Assembly (NCBI GenBank): GCA_964404445.1
Contig: CAYOJW010000003.1
Location: 434,001-498,000, forward strand
DNA length: 64,000 nt
Direction: 5' to 3'
Source: UBA2336 sp964404445
Lineage (GTDB): Bacteria; Bacteroidota; Bacteroidia; Cytophagales; Cyclobacteriaceae
Shown here: positions 1 through 8,404 of the stretch, piece after piece
How positions within the stretch are numbered: the stretch's first letter is position 1
Layout of the letters: every line of letters starts with the position of its first letter
Notes under the pieces: generated by a model
Database searches by the model: none
What the model was told of the DNA's origin: nothing
Seen by the model: the letters and a program-made list of their open reading frames with translations, nothing else
Position numbers and translations under genes: made by a program

Positions 1-2
1 AA

Positions 3-353
3 GCGCTCATTCGCTGGAATTTGTTAGGAACAAAACTAACAGAAGCAAAACAAAAAATGGATGACCTGCGCAACCACACCGGGTCATACAGTGATGTACC
101 GGAACATGTTTACTACCGTTACCAGGCAGATAATGAAACGCTGGACATTCATGGACTTAACCGAAGCGAAACAAATAATCCCGGTGCGGGTTGGACAGAA
201 ACCGCTTCGGTTTGGATAAGGGCAGGAGCAATAAACGATGAAAAGATTGAAACCCTTTACAGGAACAATCCCGACACGAAACAGTTCTGGCCAATTTTTC
301 AGGTGTTTATTGAAGCCAGCAACGGTACACTGGTAAATGATTACGGGTATTAA
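3..353 (+). CDS. RagB/SusD family nutrient-binding outer membrane lipoprotein, C-terminal fragment
   Basis: This reading frame is already open at the left edge and ends at a TAA at 353, so only about 116 C-terminal residues are visible. The first residues read ALIRWNLLGTKL, close to the 'RWNLL..KL' stretch near the end of many RagB/SusD proteins, and the aromatic tail fits that family. SusD proteins sit on the cell surface and pass glycans to a SusC TonB-dependent porin. The SusC partner and the rest of SusD must lie to the left. The pectin-degrading genes directly downstream suggest the ligand is a pectic oligosaccharide; that is inference from context. The family call rests on a short fragment and is good but not certain. 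Confidence 0.72.
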   Translation, partial: ALIRWNLLGTKLTEAKQKMDDLRNHTGSYSDVPEHVYYRYQADNETLDIHGLNRSETNNPGAGWTETASVWIRAGAINDEKIETLYRNNPDTKQFWPIFQVFIEASNGTLVNDYGY

Positions 354-367
354 TGAATCAAATAATT

Positions 368-1927
368 ATGAAAAAATATATATACACAAGTATCATGGCC
401 ATAGCGTTGGTGGCTTTTGCCGGATGCAGTGATAACATCGATCCGTTAACGGAAGAGTTGGACATCAACCGTGTACTCACACCTACTAAACTTGAAGTAG
501 TGATACGAACCCTGACTACTGTTGATCTTTCGTGGCGTGTACGAAACGATGCTGACCGCTACGTGGTAGAGTACAGTGAAGACAGTCTTCAGTTTACTAA
601 TATTATTCGTACCGTTGAAGTTTTACCAACAGAGCTTCCTGTACTGGAGGTTTTCGAAGGGAGTACCCGGTATTCTGCACGTGTGAAAGGGCTAAGCGCC
701 AGCGGAAAATCTGACTCCAACTGGGGAATGATAACCTTTGTAACGGGCGATGAAAATATTTTCCTTGAAATTCAGCCGGGCGATGTAAGCTTTACCGAAG
801 CTACCTTACGGTGGCCTGCCGGAAGCGAAGTAACACACATCACCCTCAATCCCGGTAACATTGAGCATACCATTACAACCGATGAAAAAGCAGCAGGTGT
901 GGCATTGGTAACCGGACTTAACACCAATACACTTTATACAGCACGACTTTACAATAACACCAAACCAAAAGGATTTAAACAATTTACTACATTAAATGCT
1001 GACGGTACTGTGATTGGCCCTGCAACTGATCTTGCCGAGGCAATAGCAGCCGCGAGTTCGGGCGATGTATTGTTGTTGCTGCCGGGCGATTACACCGTGA
1101 ATGCCGGTGCAACCCTTGCGCTCAATAAATCTATTACCATTAAGGGCATGTATCCGTACGACAGACCCAACCTTAACGTGAAGTTTGAAATTTCAGGAGG
1201 AGTTGACAATATCGAAATTGCCGATGTTGAACTGGATGGCGGTGGTACACTCAACGATGTGTTCCGTTACACTACCGCAGCTCATTACGGTACGCTCAAG
1301 ATTACTGATTGTAGTATAAGCAACTATTCTCGTTCGCTGTTGGCAGGTAATGTAAATGGCCGGGTTACCTCTGTAATTATTGATAATGTAGTAGGAACAA
1401 ATATTCTTACCAGTGGAGGCGATTTTATCGACTTTAGAAATACCCATGTGTTAGACCTTAAACTAACCAACAGTACCTTTAACAACTGTTCGCCTGCCCG
1501 GGATTTTATCCGGATGGATAACACAGGTGATGATATTGACGGCAGCTATACGGCTACAGTTTTGGTAGATCAATGTACAATTATAGGTGCATCGCATCCG
1601 TCCAGCAGGTTGTTGTATATCAGGTTTAATAATCATGCTGTAACGTTTAGCAAGAATATAGTAGCCAACACAACGGGTTACTTTATTAATCATGGCGGTC
1701 AGGGTGGTTCAACCATCCATACGCCAAACTATGCCGGTAATAATTATTACGAAGCACCCTGGCTTTATCAGCCTCCGGCAAGCCCGCCAGCAAACTTTAG
1801 GTATGATCAGTCAGGTACGCACACAACATTAGATCCCGGCTTTGCCGATGCGGCTAATGGTAACTTCACCATAAGCAACCAAACATTGATTGATAATCAG
1901 ATTGGCGATCCGCGCTGGAGACCATAA
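368..1927 (+). CDS. Surface lipoprotein with Fn3-like domain and right-handed beta-helix (DUF4957/DUF5123 type)
   Basis: A lipoprotein signal (MKKYIYTS..., lipobox FAGC) supports the ATG at 368; an ATG at 353 only adds five residues and overlaps the SusD stop. After the signal comes an Fn3-like beta-sandwich (about residues 35-125, with 'VDLSWRV' and later 'ATLRWPAG' strands). The second half (about 220-515) looks like a parallel beta-helix with repeated Asn/Asp-rich turns, ending in GDPRWRP. This architecture is typical of DUF4957/DUF5123 proteins in Bacteroidota pectin loci, where they are thought to bind or process pectin at the cell surface. No catalytic residues of a known lyase family are evident, so an enzymatic role is unproven. 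A strong terminator follows, so this may end the SusC/D transcript. Confidence 0.75.
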   Translation: MKKYIYTSIMAIALVAFAGCSDNIDPLTEELDINRVLTPTKLEVVIRTLTTVDLSWRVRNDADRYVVEYSEDSLQFTNIIRTVEVLPTELPVLEVFEGSTRYSARVKGLSASGKSDSNWGMITFVTGDENIFLEIQPGDVSFTEATLRWPAGSEVTHITLNPGNIEHTITTDEKAAGVALVTGLNTNTLYTARLYNNTKPKGFKQFTTLNADGTVIGPATDLAEAIAAASSGDVLLLLPGDYTVNAGATLALNKSITIKGMYPYDRPNLNVKFEISGGVDNIEIADVELDGGGTLNDVFRYTTAAHYGTLKITDCSISNYSRSLLAGNVNGRVTSVIIDNVVGTNILTSGGDFIDFRNTHVLDLKLTNSTFNNCSPARDFIRMDNTGDDIDGSYTATVLVDQCTIIGASHPSSRLLYIRFNNHAVTFSKNIVANTTGYFINHGGQGGSTIHTPNYAGNNYYEAPWLYQPPASPPANFRYDQSGTHTTLDPGFADAANGNFTISNQTLIDNQIGDPRWRP

Positions 1928-1942
1928 TTTAAAACGATAACC

Positions 1943-1977
1943 AGAAAAGGTGTGCCTCAAACACACCTTTTCTTTTT
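1943..1977 (+). terminator. Rho-independent terminator after the SusD/lipoprotein genes
   Basis: A perfect 12-bp stem (AGAAAAGGTGTG at 1943-1954 with its complement at 1962-1973) encloses a 7-nt loop and runs into a short T tract. It separates the binding-protein part of the locus from the enzyme genes that start 12 bases further on, so the enzyme genes may depend on read-through or on their own promoter. Confidence 0.85.
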
Positions 1978-1988
1978 AATGAATTTGG

Positions 1989-3437
1989 ATGACGAAATTA
2001 ATACGATATTTTTTTTCAGGTTTATTCCTTGTGTTTGTTTCCTGTGGGGATGATCCTGAACCTAAAGTAAAGGAGGAGGACGAAAAACCGATACAGATAA
2101 TCGAAACCGCTTATGCTTTTCCGGGAGCCGATGGGTTTGGAAAAAACGCCACAGGCGGCAGAGGTGGACAGATTATTAAAGTAACCAACCTGAACGACTC
2201 CGGTACAGGCAGCTTACGGGCAGCCATCAATGCATCGGGTGCGCGTATCGTTGTGTTTGAAGTATCGGGTACAATTGAGTTGTTGAGTAATCTGAACATA
2301 ACAAACCCGAATATTACCATTGCCGGGCAAACCGCTCCGGGCGATGGCATCACGTTGAAAAATTATCCCGTCTTTGTCGGGGCTGATAATGTGATCATTC
2401 GCTTTCTTCGTTTCCGGTTAGGTAATGAAAAGCAGGTGGAGGGTGATGCGATCTGGGGCCGATACCAAAAAAATGTAATCATCGACCACTGTTCTATGAG
2501 TTGGTGTACCGATGAAGCGGCTTCGTTTTATGCCAACCAGGATTTTACACTACAATGGTGCATCATTTCCGAAAGCCTGAATAACTCGCTCCACGAAAAA
2601 GGATCGCATGGTTATGGTGGTATATGGGGAGGTGATCGCGCCAGCTTTCATCATAACCTGATCGCGCATCACAAAAGCCGTAACCCGCGTTTTAACGGCT
2701 GGCGGCCTGGCGTGAGCAACGGTATCTATCTGAACGAGCATGTTGATTATCGCAACAATGTAATTTATAATTGGCGCGATGAAAGCGCTTATGGAGGCGA
2801 GAACGGGCAGTACAACATCGTGAATAATTATTACAAACCCGGTCCGGTTACGGCAGTGCCGTCAAAAAGTTCGCGCATCATGCGGGTAAGCTACGAAGCA
2901 GCCGAAGCCTATGCACCGGGGTATGGAAAATTTTACATCACCGGAAATTACGTGGCGGGCAACACCACCGTAACAGCCGATAACTGGAACGGTGGCATCG
3001 TGTACGATGGTACAACTACTAAAGCAATGGTACAGCTCACTTCGGCTATTGAATACGAACTAACCACCAACCATACAGCCCAACAGGCTTATGAAGCCGT
3101 GTTGGATTTTGCCGGTGCCAGCTTTAAACGCGATGCCGTTGATGCTCGCGTTATAGGTGAAGTGCGCAACGGTACAGCTACCTACAACGGTTCGGTAAGC
3201 GGCTATCCGGGTATTATCGACAGTCAGGACGATGTAGGCGGATGGCCGGTGTTAAATTCATTAGCGGCACCCATCGATACCGATGGCGATGGTATGCCCG
3301 ATGCGTGGGAAATTGAAATGAAACTTGACCCGAATAGCACGAACGCAAACGGTAAGGATTTAAGCACAGCGTACGATAATATTGAAGTATATTTCAATAG
3401 TCTTGTTAAACATATTATTCAGGAACAGGTGAAATAG
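1989..3437 (+). CDS. Pectate lyase, PL1 family, lipoprotein
   Basis: The protein (482 aa) starts with a lipoprotein signal (VFVSCGDD lipobox). It contains the PL1-type beta-helix: 'FPGADGFGKNATGGRGG' at the start of the mature domain, 'VTNLNDSGTGSLR', 'ITIAGQTAPGDGI', 'VIIDHCSMSWCTDE', and a conserved basic stretch 'HKSRNPRFNGW' that probably carries the proton-abstracting Arg. Calcium-dependent beta-elimination of homogalacturonan is the expected reaction, giving 4,5-unsaturated oligogalacturonides. The C-terminus has an acidic calcium-binding-like loop DTDGDGMPDAWE that recurs in this PL1 group. A closely related paralogue is encoded at 8405-9736. The lipoprotein signal suggests anchoring to a membrane, possibly on the outer surface. 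Confidence 0.92.
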   Translation: MTKLIRYFFSGLFLVFVSCGDDPEPKVKEEDEKPIQIIETAYAFPGADGFGKNATGGRGGQIIKVTNLNDSGTGSLRAAINASGARIVVFEVSGTIELLSNLNITNPNITIAGQTAPGDGITLKNYPVFVGADNVIIRFLRFRLGNEKQVEGDAIWGRYQKNVIIDHCSMSWCTDEAASFYANQDFTLQWCIISESLNNSLHEKGSHGYGGIWGGDRASFHHNLIAHHKSRNPRFNGWRPGVSNGIYLNEHVDYRNNVIYNWRDESAYGGENGQYNIVNNYYKPGPVTAVPSKSSRIMRVSYEAAEAYAPGYGKFYITGNYVAGNTTVTADNWNGGIVYDGTTTKAMVQLTSAIEYELTTNHTAQQAYEAVLDFAGASFKRDAVDARVIGEVRNGTATYNGSVSGYPGIIDSQDDVGGWPVLNSLAAPIDTDGDGMPDAWEIEMKLDPNSTNANGKDLSTAYDNIEVYFNSLVKHIIQEQVK

Positions 3438-3449
3438 TAATTTGTATCG

Positions 3450-4193
3450 ATGAATATACGCAGGTTTATTATTGGGTTGAGTGCATTGACGATGACATCG
3501 TTTGTATCACCTTCAGGTAAGGTTACGGTTTACCTCATTGGCGATTCAACCATATCCATTAAAGAAAAAAAAGCTTACCCCGAAACAGGCTGGGGTATGC
3601 CCTTTGTACATTTTTTTGATTCAACGGTGGTGGTAGAAAACCATGCCAAGAATGGCCGGAGTACGCGCACCTTTATCTCTGAAAATCGCTGGCAACCCAT
3701 TCAGGTTAAATTAAAGAAGGGTGATTACGTGTTTATCCAGTTCGGGCACAACGATGAGTCGAAAGAAAAAACAGATCGCTACACAACACCCGAACAATAC
3801 ACGGCCAATCTTGAAAGGTTTATTAGCGAGACAAAAGCGAAAGGGGCTATGCCGATTTTACTCACGCCTGTATCGCGCAGGAAATTTGTAAACGGTTTGG
3901 CGCAAGAAACTCATGTAGAGTATTCCGCTCTTGTAAGAAAGGTTGCAAACGATAAAAAGGTTGCTTTTATTGATCTGGATAAATTAAGCCTGAAGTTGTA
4001 CCAAAAGATGGGCGAAGATAAATCGAAGCTTTTGTTTCTTCAGTTGGAAGCAGGCGAGCATCCAAACTATCCGTTAGGTAAAGTGGATAACACACATTTT
4101 AATGAATTGGGCGCACGCCTCATTGCGCAATTAGTATTGAGTGAAGTAAAAAAATTAAACATTGAATTGGCCGATCATATTGTGAAGCCTTAA
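3450..4193 (+). CDS. Rhamnogalacturonan acetylesterase (SGNH hydrolase, CE12-like)
   Basis: This 247-aa SGNH/GDSL hydrolase shows all family blocks: GDST at residues 31-34 with the nucleophile Ser33, a Gly in block II, FGHND at 98-102, and DNTH at 213-216 giving the catalytic Asp213 and His216. The early TGWGMPF stretch is typical of the RhgT/YesT rhamnogalacturonan acetylesterases of family CE12. It should remove O-acetyl groups from the rhamnogalacturonan or galacturonan backbone, opening it for lyases and hydrolases. The first 20 residues look like a signal peptide, though no lipobox is seen. It sits 12 bases after the PL1 gene and 10 before the GH28 gene, in one probable transcript. Confidence 0.88.
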   Translation: MNIRRFIIGLSALTMTSFVSPSGKVTVYLIGDSTISIKEKKAYPETGWGMPFVHFFDSTVVVENHAKNGRSTRTFISENRWQPIQVKLKKGDYVFIQFGHNDESKEKTDRYTTPEQYTANLERFISETKAKGAMPILLTPVSRRKFVNGLAQETHVEYSALVRKVANDKKVAFIDLDKLSLKLYQKMGEDKSKLLFLQLEAGEHPNYPLGKVDNTHFNELGARLIAQLVLSEVKKLNIELADHIVKP

Positions 4194-4203
4194 CAGAACG
4201 TAC

Positions 4204-5598
4204 ATGAGAAAAATCTTCGTAAGCATTGTTTGTTTGATTGTTTTTTTGGCCTGTAAAACCACGGAAGTAACCGATCCGTGGAAAACAGCCGATGCAATTT
4301 TAGCGCGCATCAAAGCACCAACATTTCCTGATAAAGATTTTTCAGTTACCGAATATGGAGCGGTTGGTGATAGTCTTACCGACTGTACCGAAGCTTTTAG
4401 AAAAGCGATTGAAGCCTGTAACGCTGCCGGTGGAGGCCGCGTGGTTGTTCCTGCCGGAAAATTTTCAACAGGTGCTATTCACCTCAAAAGCAATGTAAAC
4501 TTACATGTTTCAAAGGGTGCTGAAATATTGTTTAGCCGCGACACCAAAAAGTATTTACCACAAGTGCTTACCCGTTTTGAAGCAGTTGAGCTGATGAACT
4601 ATTCACCGCTTATTTATGCGTACGAACAAGAAAATATTGCCATTACGGGCGAAGGCATTTTAAACGGCCAGGCCAATGACGACAACTGGTGGTATTGGAA
4701 AGGCAAATGGGGACATGCCGATAAAAAACGCGAAGCCCGTGAAGTAAGTCAGTTTGAAGCGAACGAACGCTTAAAGAAAATGGCGGCCGATAATGTTCCC
4801 GTAAGCGAACGTATTTTTGGCGAAGGCGATTACCTGCGCCCAAGTTTTATAGAACCCTACAAGTGTAAAAATGTATTAATCGAAGGCGTTACCATCATCG
4901 AATCGCCTATGTGGATTTTGCACCCGGTATTGTGCGAGAACGTAACCATCCGCAAAGTGAGTGTGATCAGCCATGGGCCGAACAGCGATGGCTGCGATCC
5001 GGAATCATCGAAAGATGTGTTGATTGAAGATTGTTTGTTCGATACAGGCGATGACTGCATCGCCATTAAATCGGGCCGCGACCACGATGGCAGACGTGTA
5101 AATGTACCCAGCGAAAACATTATCATTCGTAACTGTGTGATGAAAGACGGCCACGGTGGCGTGGTTATTGGCAGCGAAATTTCAGGCAATGTGCGCAATG
5201 TGTTTGCCGAAAACTGCGAGATGAGCAGCCCTAATTTAGATCGTGCCTTACGCCTGAAATCAAACTCGCGCAGGGGCGGAACGATCGAGAATATCTACAT
5301 GCGCAATGTTACCATAGGTACATTGGCCGATGCCGTGCTGCACGTGGATATGTTCTATTTTAAAGAAACCGGTGAGTATTTGCCTACCGTGCGTAACATT
5401 CAAATGAAAAATGTAACGAGTAAAAATTCTCCGTATGCGGTGTTCATCAATAGCGATGAAACCTATCCGGTAGAAAACATCCTCATCGAAGATTGTGTGT
5501 TCGATAACGTGAAAAAAGGCAACTTGCTAAAAGGTTATAAAAATCTGAAGTTTAAGAATGTTACAATCAATGGTGAACAACAGAAAGATGAGCAATAA
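4204..5598 (+). CDS. Polygalacturonase-type glycoside hydrolase, GH28, lipoprotein
   Basis: A lipoprotein signal (LIVFLACKTT) is followed by a right-handed beta-helix with the GH28 active-site signature: N260-S-D-G (D262), D280-T-G-D-D with D283 and D284, G316-H-G, and R350-L-K352. These are the catalytic and substrate-binding residues of inverting polygalacturonases. The 464-aa length fits bacterial exo-acting members. The domain starts with 'VTEYGAVGDSLTDCTEAF', the usual N-terminus of the fold. The protein should cleave alpha-1,4-galacturonosyl bonds, or galacturonosyl-rhamnose bonds if it is a rhamnogalacturonan hydrolase; the sequence alone does not separate these. It overlaps the next gene by a few bases. 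Confidence 0.9.
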   Translation: MRKIFVSIVCLIVFLACKTTEVTDPWKTADAILARIKAPTFPDKDFSVTEYGAVGDSLTDCTEAFRKAIEACNAAGGGRVVVPAGKFSTGAIHLKSNVNLHVSKGAEILFSRDTKKYLPQVLTRFEAVELMNYSPLIYAYEQENIAITGEGILNGQANDDNWWYWKGKWGHADKKREAREVSQFEANERLKKMAADNVPVSERIFGEGDYLRPSFIEPYKCKNVLIEGVTIIESPMWILHPVLCENVTIRKVSVISHGPNSDGCDPESSKDVLIEDCLFDTGDDCIAIKSGRDHDGRRVNVPSENIIIRNCVMKDGHGGVVIGSEISGNVRNVFAENCEMSSPNLDRALRLKSNSRRGGTIENIYMRNVTIGTLADAVLHVDMFYFKETGEYLPTVRNIQMKNVTSKNSPYAVFINSDETYPVENILIEDCVFDNVKKGNLLKGYKNLKFKNVTINGEQQKDEQ

Positions 5599-6865
5599 GA
5601 TAAAGTCGAATATGCGAATACTAAGTTTAGTGTGCGTATTACTGTTGGTGGTGGTATCGGCACAAGCACAAATAACCAAAGAGTTTCCGCTGTCGGTTAC
5701 AGTAAAGGTTGTTAATCCGCTGAGTACCGTGCGCAACGATGTTTTGTTAAACATCCCTCAAAAAGATTTACCCAAAGGGTTTAACGCTAACGCATTTGTA
5801 GTAATGGATGGTGAAACCGAAATCGCATCGCAATACAACAAAGCGGATGCTGATTATAGTGGCATTGTACTGGTACTCGATCAACTCAAAGCCAACGAAA
5901 CAAAAAACTTAACCGTGCGGTATGCCAGATCAGGCACTAAAAAACGCACGTACACCAAACGTACACAGGCTGAGCTTTCGCACAAAGTGGGTGGTGAGTG
6001 GAAAAACCGCGAATACATTGGCGGGGATTTTAAGAACGTGAACTACCTGCGCGTTCCGCCCGAGCATAAAGATCATTCGTGGTATCTTCGCTATGAGGGT
6101 CCGGGTTGGGAATCCGATAAGGTCGGCTATCGGTTATACCTCGATCAGCGCAATGCGGTGGACGTGTTTGGTAAAGTTGTTGCAGAACCATCGTTGCAAA
6201 AAGCCGGCTTAGACGGGTTTGATTCGTACCACAACATGCAACCGTGGGGAATGGATGTGTTAAAAGTAGGTAAGTCTTTGGGTATCGGCTCTATCGGTTA
6301 CCTCACCGATAAGGGTGCAATTCGTGTTGAACTCACCGATAGCGTGAACTGCCGTATTACTGAAAATGGAGATGTCTATTCATCCTTCCTCACAAACTAT
6401 TACGGTTGGAACATCGGCCAGTCGAAAGTTGACCTGGCCTCGCGTATTTCGATTCATGCAGGCACCAGACTTACCCATACTCGATTGACTGCAAAAGGAA
6501 CGATCGATAACATCAGTACAGGTTTGATTAAAGATGATAAAACCAACCCGAAATTATTTACCAGCAACGGAGATAAAAATCATTTTGGTTACATCGCTAC
6601 GTACGGTGCGCAAAGTTTAAATAACTTTGATAACCTGGGCATCGTTGTGTTTTTCGATGCAGCCCGCTTGCAGCAAATCACCGAAGATCAGTTCAGTCAC
6701 ATCGTTAAACTCTCACCTGTAAACGGTTCGGTCGATTACTATTATGCCGGTGTGTGGGAAAAAGAAAAAAACGGCATTACCAACGAAGCAGATTTTATAA
6801 CGTATGTTAAACAGGTTGCTGCTGAATTAGCCAACCCGATAAAAATTCAGGTGATTAAAAAGTAA
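5588..6865 (+). CDS. DUF4861 family secreted protein
   Basis: The protein begins with an N-terminal signal peptide ending in VVSAQAQI. An ATG at 5588 gives a short basic lead, and an ATG at 5612 would begin directly at MRILSL; both are plausible. An N-terminal beta-sandwich (about residues 40-130, 'VTVKVVNPLSTVRND') is followed by the part typical of DUF4861 proteins ('GWESDKVGYRLYLDQRNAV', 'YHNMQPWGMDVLKVG'). The family is common in Bacteroidota pectin loci beside GH105 and PL1 genes. Its biochemical role is not settled as far as I know; a carbohydrate-active role is inferred from context. It overlaps the GH28 gene by 11 bases and lies two bases before the GH105 gene, so it is translationally coupled. 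Confidence 0.82.
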   Translation: MSNKIKSNMRILSLVCVLLLVVVSAQAQITKEFPLSVTVKVVNPLSTVRNDVLLNIPQKDLPKGFNANAFVVMDGETEIASQYNKADADYSGIVLVLDQLKANETKNLTVRYARSGTKKRTYTKRTQAELSHKVGGEWKNREYIGGDFKNVNYLRVPPEHKDHSWYLRYEGPGWESDKVGYRLYLDQRNAVDVFGKVVAEPSLQKAGLDGFDSYHNMQPWGMDVLKVGKSLGIGSIGYLTDKGAIRVELTDSVNCRITENGDVYSSFLTNYYGWNIGQSKVDLASRISIHAGTRLTHTRLTAKGTIDNISTGLIKDDKTNPKLFTSNGDKNHFGYIATYGAQSLNNFDNLGIVVFFDAARLQQITEDQFSHIVKLSPVNGSVDYYYAGVWEKEKNGITNEADFITYVKQVAAELANPIKIQVIKK

Positions 6866-6867
6866 GT

Positions 6868-8400
6868 ATGAAGTGGATTAGTGTGTTTGCCGGAGTATGG
6901 TTAGTGGGCTGTGCCACGGTTTCGACCGATCACGTATTGGTTACGGTAAAAAGAAATTACACGCCTATACCAAAAACTGCCGAACAAGCCGTGTTGCACT
7001 TAGATGTAAAAGAACTCGAAGCGAAAATTCCGACAGTACGCGTCAGCGGAATAGCCGTTACCGATCAGCATTTTGGCAAGCAGGTTCCAACTCAACTGAT
7101 CGACACCAACAACGATGGCGTGGCCGATTATGTATCGTTGAATTACACGTTCGAATCGAACGAGCCCGTGTGGGGCTTCAAGGTAGAATCGGCAAAAGAA
7201 TCTATGCCGGTGCAAACACAAGTGGTTGACCCCTCAACCAGATTTACGTATCAATACCTGACACCGCTTCCAGCGTATGAAGTGAAACACGGTATCATCA
7301 ACGATATTTCCGCGAAGCTTATTCAAAGCACACTTAATTTGTATCCCGACATTAAACAGTTTCCGGTGTATGCTCCGCATCGTTGGAACTATGAGTACAG
7401 TTATTTTTTGTTTAATGCCTATCAGGTTGGTAAACAGCAATCGAACGAAGCATTTGTGGCATATACCCGGCAATGGATCGATAACTTTATTACCGATACC
7501 GGATTCCGCGAAGGTGTTTACAACATGCGCGAATACAAACTCGATGATGTTATCCCCGCACGCTTGGCCATTGCGTTCCATCAACAAACCGGATTGCCAA
7601 AATATAAAGCCGTAGCCGATACCATCGCATTGCAATTGGAAGGTCAGCCTAAAACTTCCGATGGCGGCTATTGGCATAAACAAGTATATCCGCATCAAAT
7701 GTGGCTCGATGGCATTTTTATGGCCGATGTGTTTTCGATGCAGTACGCACAGGCGTACAACAAACCTGAAATGTTTGATGAAGCTGTACATCAAATCAAG
7801 CTCATTTACGAACACACGTTCGATCCGGCTACGGGTTTGTTGTATCACGGCTGGGACGAAAGTAAAAACCCTGTATGGGCACATCCTGAAAAGGGAACGT
7901 CTCCAGAATTTTGGGGCAGGGCAGTGGGTTGGTACCTCATGGCATTGATCGATTGCCTCGATTATCTTCCGGCAGATCATGCAGCACGAAACGATGTGAT
8001 TAATATTTTTAAAGAAGTATCGGCTGGCGTGTTAAAAGTGCAGAATCGTGATAACCACCTGTGGTATCAGGTGTTGAATAAAGCCAATGAACCCGGCAAC
8101 TGGGTCGAAACGTCATGCTCGGCCATGTTTGCGTATGCGTTTGCAAAAGGCAACCGGCTGGGATATTTAGATGAATCGTATCAACAAGCAGCACAGCGTG
8201 CATACAATGCGCTTTTAAAAGAATATGTGTATGCAGACGATGCCGGTAATCTTCACCTCGATCAAACCGTTAAAATCGGTACGCTGAATCCTAAAACATC
8301 GAAAGGCGATTATGCCTATTACATTACTACCGAACGCAGAGTGAATGATTACAAAGGACTGGCTGCGTTGTTATCGGCCAGCATGGAGTTGAAACGTTAA
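6868..8400 (+). CDS. GH105 unsaturated uronyl hydrolase with extra N-terminal domain
   Basis: A lipoprotein-type signal (WLVGCATV) precedes an extra beta-rich N-terminal region (about residues 25-120) and then an (alpha/alpha)6 GH105 domain. In the catalytic part 'HQMWLDGIFM' carries the conserved Asp, and 'LYHGWDES', 'WGRAVGWYLMAL' and a final 'YYITTERRVNDYKG' match the YteR/YesR family. These enzymes hydrate the 4,5 double bond of unsaturated galacturonyl residues released by pectate or rhamnogalacturonan lyases. The usual length is about 370-400 aa; this one has 510 because of the N-terminal domain, whose strand pattern resembles the start of the DUF4861 protein encoded just upstream. Confidence 0.9.
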   Translation: MKWISVFAGVWLVGCATVSTDHVLVTVKRNYTPIPKTAEQAVLHLDVKELEAKIPTVRVSGIAVTDQHFGKQVPTQLIDTNNDGVADYVSLNYTFESNEPVWGFKVESAKESMPVQTQVVDPSTRFTYQYLTPLPAYEVKHGIINDISAKLIQSTLNLYPDIKQFPVYAPHRWNYEYSYFLFNAYQVGKQQSNEAFVAYTRQWIDNFITDTGFREGVYNMREYKLDDVIPARLAIAFHQQTGLPKYKAVADTIALQLEGQPKTSDGGYWHKQVYPHQMWLDGIFMADVFSMQYAQAYNKPEMFDEAVHQIKLIYEHTFDPATGLLYHGWDESKNPVWAHPEKGTSPEFWGRAVGWYLMALIDCLDYLPADHAARNDVINIFKEVSAGVLKVQNRDNHLWYQVLNKANEPGNWVETSCSAMFAYAFAKGNRLGYLDESYQQAAQRAYNALLKEYVYADDAGNLHLDQTVKIGTLNPKTSKGDYAYYITTERRVNDYKGLAALLSASMELKR

Positions 8401-8404
8401 CGGT

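Noticed and set aside
7234..7980. 248-codon open frame on the minus strand inside the GH105 gene
   Set aside because: It lies fully antisense to a clear enzyme gene and has no recognisable protein features; a by-product of codon use on the other strand.
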